In this document: piece by piece, positions 49,013-56,500 of the stretch
Layout of the letters: every line of letters starts with the position of its first letter
Numbering within the stretch: the first letter of the stretch is position 1
Source: Acidobacteriota bacterium
GTDB taxonomy: Bacteria; Acidobacteriota; Terriglobia; Terriglobales; SCQP01
DNA length: 64,000 nt
Assembly (NCBI GenBank): GCA_004299485.1
Contig: SCQP01000016.1
Span: 149,842-213,841, forward strand
Reading direction: 5' to 3'
The notes under the pieces: generated by a model
Seen by the model: only the letters and a program-made list of their open reading frames with translations
What the model was told of the DNA's origin: nothing
Database searches by the model: none
Translations under genes and position numbers: made by a program

Positions 49013-49903
49013 ATGGCTCGGCGGCTGTTCCCCATCTTCCTGCTCCTTCTGACCGCTGCGTTCGCACAGCAGCAGAGCGTGCCTATCTTTCGCGCCGATG
49101 TCGGCGAAGTGCTGGCGCAGGTGAGCGTGCTCGACCAGCATGGGCGCGCCGTGACCGGCCTGCCGCAGTCCGATTTCACGGTTTACGATAATGACGCCGC
49201 GCAGACGCTGGATTCGTTTACCAGTGGCGATGCGCCCGTTTCCGCCGGCATTCTGGTGGACAACAGCGGCAGTATGCGTTCCAAGCGCGAGCAGGTGGAC
49301 CGCGCGGCGCTGAATTTCGTGCGTGCCGGCAATCCCGACGATCAGACCTTCATCGTCAAGTTCAACGACGAGTACCATCTGGTGGCGCCCTTCACCGGCA
49401 GTATTGCGGCGCTGGAGCAGGGACTCGGCGAAATCAATCCCGACTATGCCACCGCGATGTACGACGCCATCATTCGCGGCGTCGAGTACCTGAACCGCTA
49501 CGGCAAAAACACCAAGAAAGTCATCCTGCTGATCAGCGATGGCGCCGACGACGCCAGCGGCCACAATCTCGAGCAAACCGAGCAGATTCTGCGGGTGCAG
49601 AATGCGCCCTTGATCTACTGCATCGGCCTGAGCGATCACGAAGATAGCGGCTGGGTGCGGCGCGACAACGCACGCGTGCTGAACCGGATTGCGGAGCTGA
49701 CCGGCGGCCTGGCGTACTTCCCCAAGAACCTGAACCAGGTCAACGATATTACCCGCAAGGTGGCGGAGGACATCCGTCTGCAGTACAGTCTTGTCTACCG
49801 CTCCAGCCAGACCGCGCCCGGCTTTCACGCCATTCGCGTCGTGGTGCGCGATCCGCAGCACAAGCACCTGCATGCGGTGACGCGGCGCGGGTACTGGCGG
49901 TAA
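49013..49903 (+). CDS. Secreted protein with a von Willebrand factor A domain
   Basis: The product is 296 residues from the ATG at 49013. A signal peptide (ARRLFPIFLLLLTAAFA) is followed by a short beta domain with LAQVSVLDQHGRAVTGLPQSDFTVYD, which is common in Acidobacteriota proteins called VWFA-related. The VWA domain has the MIDAS motif DNSGSM near 91, then TFIVKFND, the Thr of the site and VILLISDGADDASG. Such proteins bind partners through a metal ion. The role is unknown; the ATPase and acyltransferase genes lie nearby without clear linkage. Confidence 0.85.
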   Translation: MARRLFPIFLLLLTAAFAQQQSVPIFRADVGEVLAQVSVLDQHGRAVTGLPQSDFTVYDNDAAQTLDSFTSGDAPVSAGILVDNSGSMRSKREQVDRAALNFVRAGNPDDQTFIVKFNDEYHLVAPFTGSIAALEQGLGEINPDYATAMYDAIIRGVEYLNRYGKNTKKVILLISDGADDASGHNLEQTEQILRVQNAPLIYCIGLSDHEDSGWVRRDNARVLNRIAELTGGLAYFPKNLNQVNDITRKVAEDIRLQYSLVYRSSQTAPGFHAIRVVVRDPQHKHLHAVTRRGYWR

Positions 49904-49905
49904 AA

Positions 49906-49936
49906 AGCTTACAGCTTACAGTTCACAGCTTACAGT
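49906..49936 (+). repeat. Short tandem repeat (AGCTTACAG family) after the VWA gene
   Basis: Three to four near copies of AGCTTACAG fill the gap between convergent genes and run into the DUF3037 stop codon. The same repeat type is at 56249-56283. Confidence 0.6.
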
Positions 49937-50745
49937 CAGCGCAGACCGAGAGCTGCCCGGATACGGCCGGCTTCGGCAGCCGCTTCGGCCAGCGGCAGCA
50001 GCCGGACGCCGGCTTCGCTGAGCAGCGCCGCAAGGTAGGCGGCTTCCTCGTCGGGCGCGTCATCGTGAAAGGCGGCCACGTCGAATGGGCCCAGATGCCG
50101 GCGCACGCGCTCGACGGTGAAACACAATTCTTTGACCATTCCTTCGCCGCTCGCCCAGGGCAGCGCCTGGATGACGTGGTGTTGCTGACCGCCGCGCTCC
50201 TGGTAATGGAAATCGAACGCGAAGCGGTCGGGCGTCGCCAGCCATTCGCCGGCCCTCACGTTGCGCTGCATGTGCCGCAGCACGCGCTCTTCGGTAAAGA
50301 TGCGCCGCAGATGCAGCAACACCCGGCGGCGCGCGCCGCGAGCGACGGCGGCCTCGGCGTCCGGAATCGCGCTTACCGGCGCGGCATATTGCTGGTACAG
50401 GCGGTCCAGCTCGGTGGCTGGATCGGCGGTCAGCACCGTTTGCGGATCACTCAGCCGCAGCGTGTGGCTGAAGGTTTCGTGTGCCAGCTCCAGGAAGTAT
50501 TGCCGCGACAGCCAGGCCGGCTCGCTGGTCCGCAGCCGCAGCAACAGGTCGGCCTCCAGTCCTTCCAGCACGGCAGGGTCAAACTGAGGCGCAAGCTGCC
50601 GCACCCGGGTCAGGTCGGGCAGCAGCCGCACGCCCGTGAACCCTCCCTGCCGCGCATCGAATAGCGCTACGCCCACGGTGACGGCTTCGTCCCGGATGGG
50701 ATTCGGCGCCAGCCGGATGAGTACGTATTGGCAGGCCCGCAGCAT
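49936..50745 (-). CDS. DUF3037-family protein
   Basis: The protein has 269 residues. The N-terminal ACQYVLIRLAPNPIRDEAVTVGVALFDARQGGF is the DUF3037 pattern (Y-x-x-R-x-x-P, E-x-x-x-VGV-x-L). The remainder is helical with no recognised catalytic motif (a PDRFAFDFHY segment is notable). DUF3037 genes commonly lie next to HipA-like kinase genes, as here: the neighbour ends 10 bp upstream. A joint role in a toxin-antitoxin-like or signalling pair is inferred. Confidence 0.8.
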   Translation of the reverse strand: MLRACQYVLIRLAPNPIRDEAVTVGVALFDARQGGFTGVRLLPDLTRVRQLAPQFDPAVLEGLEADLLLRLRTSEPAWLSRQYFLELAHETFSHTLRLSDPQTVLTADPATELDRLYQQYAAPVSAIPDAEAAVARGARRRVLLHLRRIFTEERVLRHMQRNVRAGEWLATPDRFAFDFHYQERGGQQHHVIQALPWASGEGMVKELCFTVERVRRHLGPFDVAAFHDDAPDEEAAYLAALLSEAGVRLLPLAEAAAEAGRIRAALGLR

Positions 50746-50755
50746 GGCTCTTACT

Positions 50756-51580
50756 CTATCGCCCTCCCGCCGCCTCGAAGGCCATATCGCGCCAGTTGTC
50801 GAACGGGGCCCGGGGGGAAAGTTTGACCTCCCAGATCAACTCGCGCACGCGCGGCCGCCGCCGCACCAGCCGCCCCAGCAGCGCCTGCAGCTCGTCGAAG
50901 TCGCCGTACCACTCCGGCGGCATCTCTTCGCCAGCGGCATAGATCGCTGCCTCTTCATACTGCTCCAGCCGCGTCAGCCAGGGCTCAAACGATTTCCACC
51001 CGGTCACGCCCGCGTAGACCACATTGCGGCAATACACCCCGCGCAGCGGGCTGTCGGGGAAATCCCAGTCGCCGGCATTGAAGCAAAAGCCCTGGTCCAC
51101 CATCCAGGCGCGCAGCGGCTTGTGCGGACCCGTACGGCAGTAAATCACCTGCCGCCCGTTACAATTGCACGTCCATTTATCGAACGCCAGAAAACCGGCA
51201 AAATTCTCCAGATTGGCAATCAGGTGCAGACCGGGCTCGGGCAAGTAGTCGTAAATCGGCGCATAGGGGTCATCGGCGGGCAAGCGCGAGCCGAACTGGA
51301 GGCCGCTGGCGCAGGGCACGATCTGACCGGCGATGCGCATCCGCAGTCCCGGCGAGCCGGCAATCAGTTCCTCCGGCACTTCGATCATCGCCGCCGGCGG
51401 TACCGGCAAGCCGAGTCCGCGCGCCAGCCGCGCCCCCAGCCACTCATTCGCCAGCACGCGCCGGTGCTGCGGATTGTTCACGAACTTGACGACGTAGAAA
51501 TGCCCGTCGGCGCAGCGCATCAGGTGCGATTGCGCTCCGCCCCGCATCGGCCGCACATGTTCTACCGCGACGATTGGCAC
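50756..51580 (-). CDS. HipA-like kinase family protein
   Basis: The product is 274 residues from a GTG at 51580. MPIVAVEHVRPMRGGAQSHLM and FYVVKFVNNPQHRRVLANEWLGARLARGLGLPVPP show a kinase-like N-lobe with a candidate ATP-binding Lys. FAGFLAFDKWTCNCNGRQVIY is the catalytic-loop-like HipA pattern (FD.W..N.D is usual; here the second acidic is replaced by C-N-G-R), and MVDQGFCFNAGDWDF could supply the metal-binding Asp. The DUF3037 gene follows. The kinase activity is uncertain. The gene starts 5 bp after the large kinase stop. Confidence 0.78.
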   Translation of the reverse strand: MPIVAVEHVRPMRGGAQSHLMRCADGHFYVVKFVNNPQHRRVLANEWLGARLARGLGLPVPPAAMIEVPEELIAGSPGLRMRIAGQIVPCASGLQFGSRLPADDPYAPIYDYLPEPGLHLIANLENFAGFLAFDKWTCNCNGRQVIYCRTGPHKPLRAWMVDQGFCFNAGDWDFPDSPLRGVYCRNVVYAGVTGWKSFEPWLTRLEQYEEAAIYAAGEEMPPEWYGDFDELQALLGRLVRRRPRVRELIWEVKLSPRAPFDNWRDMAFEAAGGR

Positions 51581-51585
51581 TACGG

Positions 51586-54387
51586 CTAGTGTAGCCGGGC
51601 GTACTCGGTTTTCGCCTGGGCGACGACGGGCAGGCCGGGGTCGGCGTGTTGCCAGAGCGCGAAGAAGTCCTGGTAGGCCGTGCGGGCGGCCGCGGTCTGG
51701 TGCTGCAGCGCGAGCGCGCGCGCGAGGCCAAGCTGCGAGAGGCCGCAGGCGAGCGCATCGGAATTTTCCGGCGCAATGCCTTTCAGTGCCAGCAACTTGC
51801 GAAATGCGCTCGCGGCTGCACTTCCGTTGCCGGCCGCGAGGAAGGCGGCGCCGCGGGTGTAGAGCGACGTCATCGAGCCTCCGTCGTAGGGCTCGGCCTT
51901 TCGCGCCGCTGCGACGGCAGCTTTGGCGTCGCCTTTTTTCAGCGCAATCCATGCCTGAATATCCGGCACCTGGATCGAGTTCACGAAAATGCTCAGGGGC
52001 TGGGAACGCGCCAGCTCGGCCGCAAGGCGCTCGGCTGTGGCCGTATCACCGATCACCGCCGCTGTCCAAGCGACAGTGTCCTGCACCGATGGGTCCTGGG
52101 AACGCACCAGAGGCGCGATACCGCGCTGCGCGGTGGCCACTAGCCCGACAGCAGCTTCGTTTGCGGCCTCATAGGCGGCGTTCTGGTCGCCAACAAACTG
52201 ATTGTCCATCTGCGCGCCGATCTGATCTTGCTGCTGGTCGAGAGCATGGGCCTCAGCCAACTGGCCGTGCATGGCAGCAATATCGGCCTCATAGGCCAGC
52301 ATCTGAAGCTTGCCGCCCGAGGTACGGCTCGCCAGCGCCACTTCCCGCACCCAACCCGCATGGTCGCCTTCAGCCAACGCTACGAGGGCCAGCGAAATGT
52401 GGATGAATGGCTTATCCACGTGGCGCGCGAGTGCTTCGTCGAGAATGGATTTAGCTTCGTCCGGGCGGTCGAGTGCGAGATATGCGAAGGCGGCATTGGA
52501 ATAAGCCAGAACATTTTGTGGTTGCAATCGGATTGCGGCCAGTGCTGGCGTGAGCGAGTTGCTCGCCTGGCCCAGTTGGGCGTACGCAACACCCAGATTG
52601 TTCTGGCCGCGGAAGTCGCGTGGGTACGTCTGGATATAGAGCTGATACGCAGGGATTGCCTTGTCGATTTGGCCCGACAATTCGTAGTAGCTGGCGGCAA
52701 TTAGCAACTTTTCCTGTTCGCTGGTGCGATTACGCAGGGCAAACGCCTGCTGCATTGCGGGCAGCATTTTCTGCAGACCGCCCTCGTCATCGTACGCTGT
52801 GGCTAGAACCCGGTAGGCCATGGCGAAATTCGGATCGAGCGCGACCGCCTGTTGCGCCGCCGTCACCGCCTTCCCATACTCGCCCTGCCCGAGCTCCTGA
52901 CCGGCGAGGGTAAACGCCTTCAGTGCCGGCAGCGATGAGGTGGTAGCCATGGCCAGCGGCTGATCAAATTGGTGAATCGAGGCTAACGACTCGCCCAGCT
53001 TGCCCCGCAGCCGCGCGGTGGCTTTATCGAGCGCGCCGAGCACCTCGCCTTCTCCGTTTGCTGTCGCCTGGGTTTCCGCCAGCGTGCTGCCGCTAGCCGC
53101 GTCGACCGCCTGCAGCGTGATCACGAACTGATTGCCGAGGCTGGCAATCGAGGGTTCGAGCATCGCTTTTATCTGATCGCGCGCGCAAATCTGCTGGCCG
53201 AGGGCAGGCGTGACGATGGCATTCGCCGGCTGCTCCATCAGCGCCAGCGTGCTGGCGATCTGCTGATCGGAGACGACATTGAAGTAGGGCGTCTGCGACA
53301 GGCTGACCGCGAGCGCGGTACGCAAGGTGCCGTCAAAGGCGGCGTTGCCGGTGGTATTGCTGAAGGCGGTGAGCAGGACGGAGTCCTTGTCGGTCAGCGC
53401 CGGCGCACGGCGGGTGAAGACGAACGCCAGCCCAGTTGCAATCACCACCGCCGCTATGGCGCCTGGAATCCACCAGCGCCGACGGCGCACCGCTGCCGGC
53501 GCGACCCGCACGGCGGAGCTCACGCGGCCGGAGTCGGTATCGCGTTTCAGCCGCCGCAGATCGGCTTCCATGTCGGCCGCGCTCTGGTAGCGCAGGGCTT
53601 TGTCCTTTTCGAGTGAGCGCTCGATGATGCGCGCCAGCTCCGGCGGGATCTGCGGATGCAATTGCTCGGGTGGCGTGGGTGCCTTGTGTAAAATCGCGTC
53701 CGATACCGCCAGCGTGGTCTGGCCTTCAAACGGTAATCGGCCCGTGGCCATTTCATACAGCACCGCGCCGAAGCTGAACAAATCCGTGCGGGCGTCGAGC
53801 GGCTCGCCCAACGCCTGCTCCGGGCTCATGTAGGCGATGGTGCCGAGGGTTGTGCCCGGCGAGGTCAGGTCGCTGGGCGGTCCCGCGATGGTCGGCGCTT
53901 CCGGATCGGCGGCGCCCGGCTCCAGCGCCTGCTGCTTTGCCAGGCCGAAATCGAGAATTTTCGCCTGCCCGCGCGTGGTAACGAAAATGTTGGCGGGCTT
54001 GATGTCGCGGTGGATGATGCCCTTGGCGTGCGCCGCCGCCAGGCCGTCGGCAATCTGGATGGCGAGGTCCACGACGGTATCGGCCGGCAGCGGCTGGCCG
54101 CGTGTCAGCTTGCCTTTGAGCGTCGTGCCCTCGAGGAATTGCATGGTGATGGCGAGCTGGCCATCCTGGGTGGTGATGTCGTAAACGGTGCAGATATTGG
54201 GGTGGTCGAGCGCGCTCGCCGCCCGCGCCTCGCGCCGCAGCCGTTCCAGCGCCTGGGCATCCTGGCTCAAGTTGTCCGGTAGGAACTTCAGCGCCACGAA
54301 CCGGCCCAGGGTGGTGTCCTCGGCCTTATAGACCACACCCATGCCGCCGCCGCCCAGTTTGCCTAAAATGCGATATCGCTGCTCCAC
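51586..54387 (-). CDS. Transmembrane serine/threonine protein kinase with TPR repeat domain
   Basis: The protein has 933 residues from a GTG start. Residues 5-265 are a Hanks kinase: G-loop LGKLGGGGMGVVYKA, catalytic Lys in VALKFLP, HRDIKPANIFV, DFGLAKQQ, a GTIAYMSPEQALGE activation-loop end and ARTDLFSFGAVLYEMATG. A membrane helix at about 306-325 follows a basic stretch (RRRRWWIP). The outer part (330-933) starts with a region resembling adenylate-cyclase-linked periplasmic domains and continues with TPR repeats (LGQGEYGKAVTAAQQAVALDPNFAMAYRVLA, quoted in part). Ligand and targets are unknown. Such kinases are common in Acidobacteriota. Confidence 0.92.
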   Translation of the reverse strand: MEQRYRILGKLGGGGMGVVYKAEDTTLGRFVALKFLPDNLSQDAQALERLRREARAASALDHPNICTVYDITTQDGQLAITMQFLEGTTLKGKLTRGQPLPADTVVDLAIQIADGLAAAHAKGIIHRDIKPANIFVTTRGQAKILDFGLAKQQALEPGAADPEAPTIAGPPSDLTSPGTTLGTIAYMSPEQALGEPLDARTDLFSFGAVLYEMATGRLPFEGQTTLAVSDAILHKAPTPPEQLHPQIPPELARIIERSLEKDKALRYQSAADMEADLRRLKRDTDSGRVSSAVRVAPAAVRRRRWWIPGAIAAVVIATGLAFVFTRRAPALTDKDSVLLTAFSNTTGNAAFDGTLRTALAVSLSQTPYFNVVSDQQIASTLALMEQPANAIVTPALGQQICARDQIKAMLEPSIASLGNQFVITLQAVDAASGSTLAETQATANGEGEVLGALDKATARLRGKLGESLASIHQFDQPLAMATTSSLPALKAFTLAGQELGQGEYGKAVTAAQQAVALDPNFAMAYRVLATAYDDEGGLQKMLPAMQQAFALRNRTSEQEKLLIAASYYELSGQIDKAIPAYQLYIQTYPRDFRGQNNLGVAYAQLGQASNSLTPALAAIRLQPQNVLAYSNAAFAYLALDRPDEAKSILDEALARHVDKPFIHISLALVALAEGDHAGWVREVALASRTSGGKLQMLAYEADIAAMHGQLAEAHALDQQQDQIGAQMDNQFVGDQNAAYEAANEAAVGLVATAQRGIAPLVRSQDPSVQDTVAWTAAVIGDTATAERLAAELARSQPLSIFVNSIQVPDIQAWIALKKGDAKAAVAAARKAEPYDGGSMTSLYTRGAAFLAAGNGSAAASAFRKLLALKGIAPENSDALACGLSQLGLARALALQHQTAAARTAYQDFFALWQHADPGLPVVAQAKTEYARLH

Positions 54388-54413
54388 GATGCCCTACAGT
54401 ATAAGTTCTCTCG
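54388..54413. promoter_or_regulatory. Divergent promoter region of the kinase and HAD genes
   Basis: The 26-bp gap contains CTACAGTATAAGTT, giving a TATAAG box toward the HAD gene and TATACT toward the kinase gene. Both would leave short leaders. Confidence 0.35.
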
Positions 54414-55139
54414 ATGGATACTTTGGTCTTTGATCTCGACGGGGTGCTGGTGGATGTCTCGGCGTCGTTTCGCACCTGCATTGGCCGCACGCTGGAGGCG
54501 CTGGGCGGACGCCCCGCGGCGGATGCCGAAATTGTCAGCCTCAAATTGGCAGGCGGGTTCAATAACGACTGGGATGTGACGCGCGAATTGCTACGGCAGC
54601 AAGGGATTGCGGTAGCGCGTGAGCGCGTGGTCGAGGTGTTCAGCCAAATTTACCGGGGCGCGCCTGGCGAAGGCGTATTTGGTCCGGAGGGACTCATTCA
54701 CCGCGAATCCTGGCTGCTGCCGCCGGCACAGCTCGCGCAGCTCGCAGAACACTACCGCCTCGCCATTTTCACCGGCCGGCCGCGCCGCGATGCCGAATTT
54801 ACGCTGCGGCACTGCGGTGCCGCCGGCGCGTTTGCCGAGATGGTCGCGCTGGAGGATGCTCCCGCCAAGCCCGATCCCGAGGGGTTGCGCCGGCTCGGCG
54901 CGCGCCTCTATATCGGCGACACGGTCGACGACGCGCGTTGCGCTGCCGCTGCCGGCGTGGCCTTCATCGGGATTTGTCTGCCGGCGAGCGATCTCGAGCG
55001 CCGCTTCCGGGAATTAGGGGCTCAGTTCACGGCCGCCGCGGTCTGCGATGTGATTAACGGCCTCGGCCGCGGGGAGGCCGACCAACGGGAGGCCCGGGGC
55101 GCAGCCCCGCGTAAGGGCGGCGCGAGCCGCACCGTCTGA
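54414..55139 (+). CDS. HAD-family phosphatase with a repeat-derived tail
   Basis: The protein has 241 residues. VFDLDGVLVDVSASF is HAD motif I with the nucleophile Asp; LAIFTGRPRRDAEF is motif II, a Lys is in APAKPDPEGL and IGDTVDDARCAAAAGVAFIGI is motif IV. It is close to the subfamily sometimes annotated as histidinol-phosphatase-like or phosphoglycolate-like, but the substrate is not clear. The last 20 residues (EADQREARGAAPRKGGASRTV in part) come from the family B repeat at 55071-55131. The convergent gene shares 118 bp with it. Confidence 0.85.
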   Translation: MDTLVFDLDGVLVDVSASFRTCIGRTLEALGGRPAADAEIVSLKLAGGFNNDWDVTRELLRQQGIAVARERVVEVFSQIYRGAPGEGVFGPEGLIHRESWLLPPAQLAQLAEHYRLAIFTGRPRRDAEFTLRHCGAAGAFAEMVALEDAPAKPDPEGLRRLGARLYIGDTVDDARCAAAAGVAFIGICLPASDLERRFRELGAQFTAAAVCDVINGLGRGEADQREARGAAPRKGGASRTV

Positions 55140-55774
55140 ATGCGGCGCACGCCACGCCACACCGCCGGCAGCAATTGCCGGCTGGTGCGGCAGCCGCCGA
55201 CGCGCGTCAGGCAGCCCAGGTTGAACTCGTGCGCCCGGCGCTGCTCGCCGGCACTGGCGCGCGGCGACATGCGCACCACGGTGCGGCCGGGCTGGCCCTT
55301 GCTGTCGAAGGTAATCGCAGCGTCGTAAGGCGGCAGGCCGTCCGCGTCCATATGGTCGAAGACCATGGCGCTGGCGATGGCGCCGCCGCGGTTGGTGTAC
55401 GTATTGGGACTAACCAGCATGGCCATATCCATGGAGCCGACCACGCCGCCGCCGGGGTCGCTGGCGCCGCCCTCGCGCCGGATCATGACGCTGAACTCGG
55501 TGTGTGGCGCCAGCCGCAGCCAGTGCAGCCAGGCGTTCTGGAACTGGAACAGGCAGTTGTCGCCCACGCAGGCGGCGGAATCGCCGTACGCGCGCGCCAA
55601 GGCCTCAATGGCAGTGAATCGCGTCTGTTCCACCTGCACCGTGCGCAACTGCCGCAGCAGGTGCGCCGCATGGGAACGCGGCGCCATCACCAGAAAAAAC
55701 AACAGCACGGGGGTGCCAATAATGACGATGAAGGCCAGCTCCCGGAGCAGGCGCGTACTCCAGCGCGGCTTCAT
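55022..55774 (-). CDS. Membrane-anchored hypothetical protein
   Basis: The protein has 250 residues. An N-terminal membrane helix (LAFIVIIGTPVLLFFLVMAP) follows a short Arg-rich stretch. The outer domain has two Cys close together (ACVGDNC) and another pair in NLGCLTRVGGC, and segments such as WLHWLRLAPHTEFSVMIRREGG, but I do not recognise a family. The last 45 residues are read through the family B repeat and the end of the HAD gene on the other strand. It lies upstream of yqeY on the minus strand... in fact 3 bp after its stop, so the two may be one transcript. Confidence 0.6.
   Translation of the reverse strand: MKPRWSTRLLRELAFIVIIGTPVLLFFLVMAPRSHAAHLLRQLRTVQVEQTRFTAIEALARAYGDSAACVGDNCLFQFQNAWLHWLRLAPHTEFSVMIRREGGASDPGGGVVGSMDMAMLVSPNTYTNRGGAIASAMVFDHMDADGLPPYDAAITFDSKGQPGRTVVRMSPRASAGEQRRAHEFNLGCLTRVGGCRTSRQLLPAVWRGVRRIQTVRLAPPLRGAAPRASRWSASPRPRPLITSQTAAAVN
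55071..55131 (+). repeat. Family B dispersed repeat, copy 3
   Basis: This 61-bp unit (GGGGAGGCCGACCAACGGGA, a CGGGGCGCAGCCCCG hairpin, then GGCGGCGCGAGCCGC) is the best consensus copy. It is coding on both strands: the tail of the HAD protein on plus and of the membrane-anchored protein on minus. Confidence 0.8.
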
Positions 55775-55777
55775 GAA

Positions 55778-56242
55778 TTACCCGTTTTGGCCGCTGAGCA
55801 GGCGCGTGATAGCGGCATGGACCAGCTTGCCGTCGGCCCGCTGCTGGTTGGCCTGGAAGCGCGCCATGGCCGCTTTCATGGCTTTGCCCAAATCCTTCGG
55901 GCTGGCGGCGCCGGTTTCGGCAATCGCGGCCCGGACGGTGGCTTCAATTTCTTCCGGCGACAGCGCCCGCGGCAGATAGCCCTCGATGATGACGATTTCG
56001 GCTTTTTCCTTGGCGGCGAGCTCGGGCCGCGCGCCGGCGGTAAACTGCTCGGCCGAGTCCTCGCGCTGCTTGATCATCGTGCCCAGCACTTTGTGAACTT
56101 CAGCATCATCCAGGTCGTGCCCCGTCTCGACTTTACGGTACTGGAGCGCGGACTTCATCATGCGCAGCGTGGACAAGCGGAGCTCGTCGTGCGCCTTGAG
56201 CGCCGCGACCAGGTCCTGCTGAATCTGTTCGGAGAGGGCCAT
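55778..56242 (-). CDS. yqeY: GatB/YqeY domain protein
   Basis: The protein has 154 residues, complete. SEQIQQDLVAALKAHDELRLSTLRMMKSALQYRKVE (quoted in part) is the YqeY start, then VLGTMIKQREDSAEQF, EIVIIEGYLPRALSPEEIEATVRAAI, SPKDLGKAMKAAMARF and the C-terminal GKLVHAAITRLLSG. The domain resembles the tRNA-binding part of GatB, and the protein may act in amidotransferase-linked or stress roles. A decayed second copy lies at 3201-3439. Confidence 0.93.
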   Translation of the reverse strand: MALSEQIQQDLVAALKAHDELRLSTLRMMKSALQYRKVETGHDLDDAEVHKVLGTMIKQREDSAEQFTAGARPELAAKEKAEIVIIEGYLPRALSPEEIEATVRAAIAETGAASPKDLGKAMKAAMARFQANQQRADGKLVHAAITRLLSGQNG

Positions 56243-56248
56243 AACGCA

Positions 56249-56283
56249 AGCTTACAGCTTACAGTTTACAGCTTACAGTTCAC
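56249..56283 (+). repeat. Short tandem repeat (AGCTTACAG family) between iscX and yqeY
   Basis: Four near copies of AGCTTACAGT/C fill the 37-bp gap between the minus-strand iscX and yqeY genes and include the iscX stop codon (56280-56282). It matches 49906-49936. Confidence 0.6.
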
Positions 56284-56489
56284 GCGGCACGGGACCATGC
56301 GGCCCGGATGTTCTCGACCTGCGCCTGAAATCTCTCTCCCGGCGCCGGCTTGCCCTGGAGCGTGGGAATTTCACGCGCCCAGCGGGCGATCTCCAATTCG
56401 GCGACCGTTTCCGGGTTGGTATCGGGAAAGCGCGCGCGCAGGATTTGCGCAATCTCGTCGGCGTCGTCCCAACTGAGCACATCGGCCAT
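56280..56489 (-). CDS. iscX: IscX-like iron-sulfur assembly adaptor
   Basis: The protein has 69 residues. LSWDDADEIAQILRARFPDTNPETVAELEIARWAREI aligns along its length with IscX/YfhJ (W-x-D-x-x-EIA-x-x-L, P-D-x-x-P-x-TV, W) and the C-terminal ENIRAAW end is also shared. IscX binds the cysteine desulfurase IscS and tunes iron-sulfur assembly. The desulfurase gene lies 11 bp upstream on the same strand. The acidic FxDDP loop of E. coli IscX is replaced by TLQGKP, so iron binding may differ. Confidence 0.85.
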   Translation of the reverse strand: MADVLSWDDADEIAQILRARFPDTNPETVAELEIARWAREIPTLQGKPAPGERFQAQVENIRAAWSRAA

Positions 56490-56500
56490 GGTGGTGGCGC

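Noticed and set aside
49906..49936. CRISPR-like short repeats
   Set aside because: The units are about 9 bp with no spacers of constant size, so this is a simple tandem repeat.
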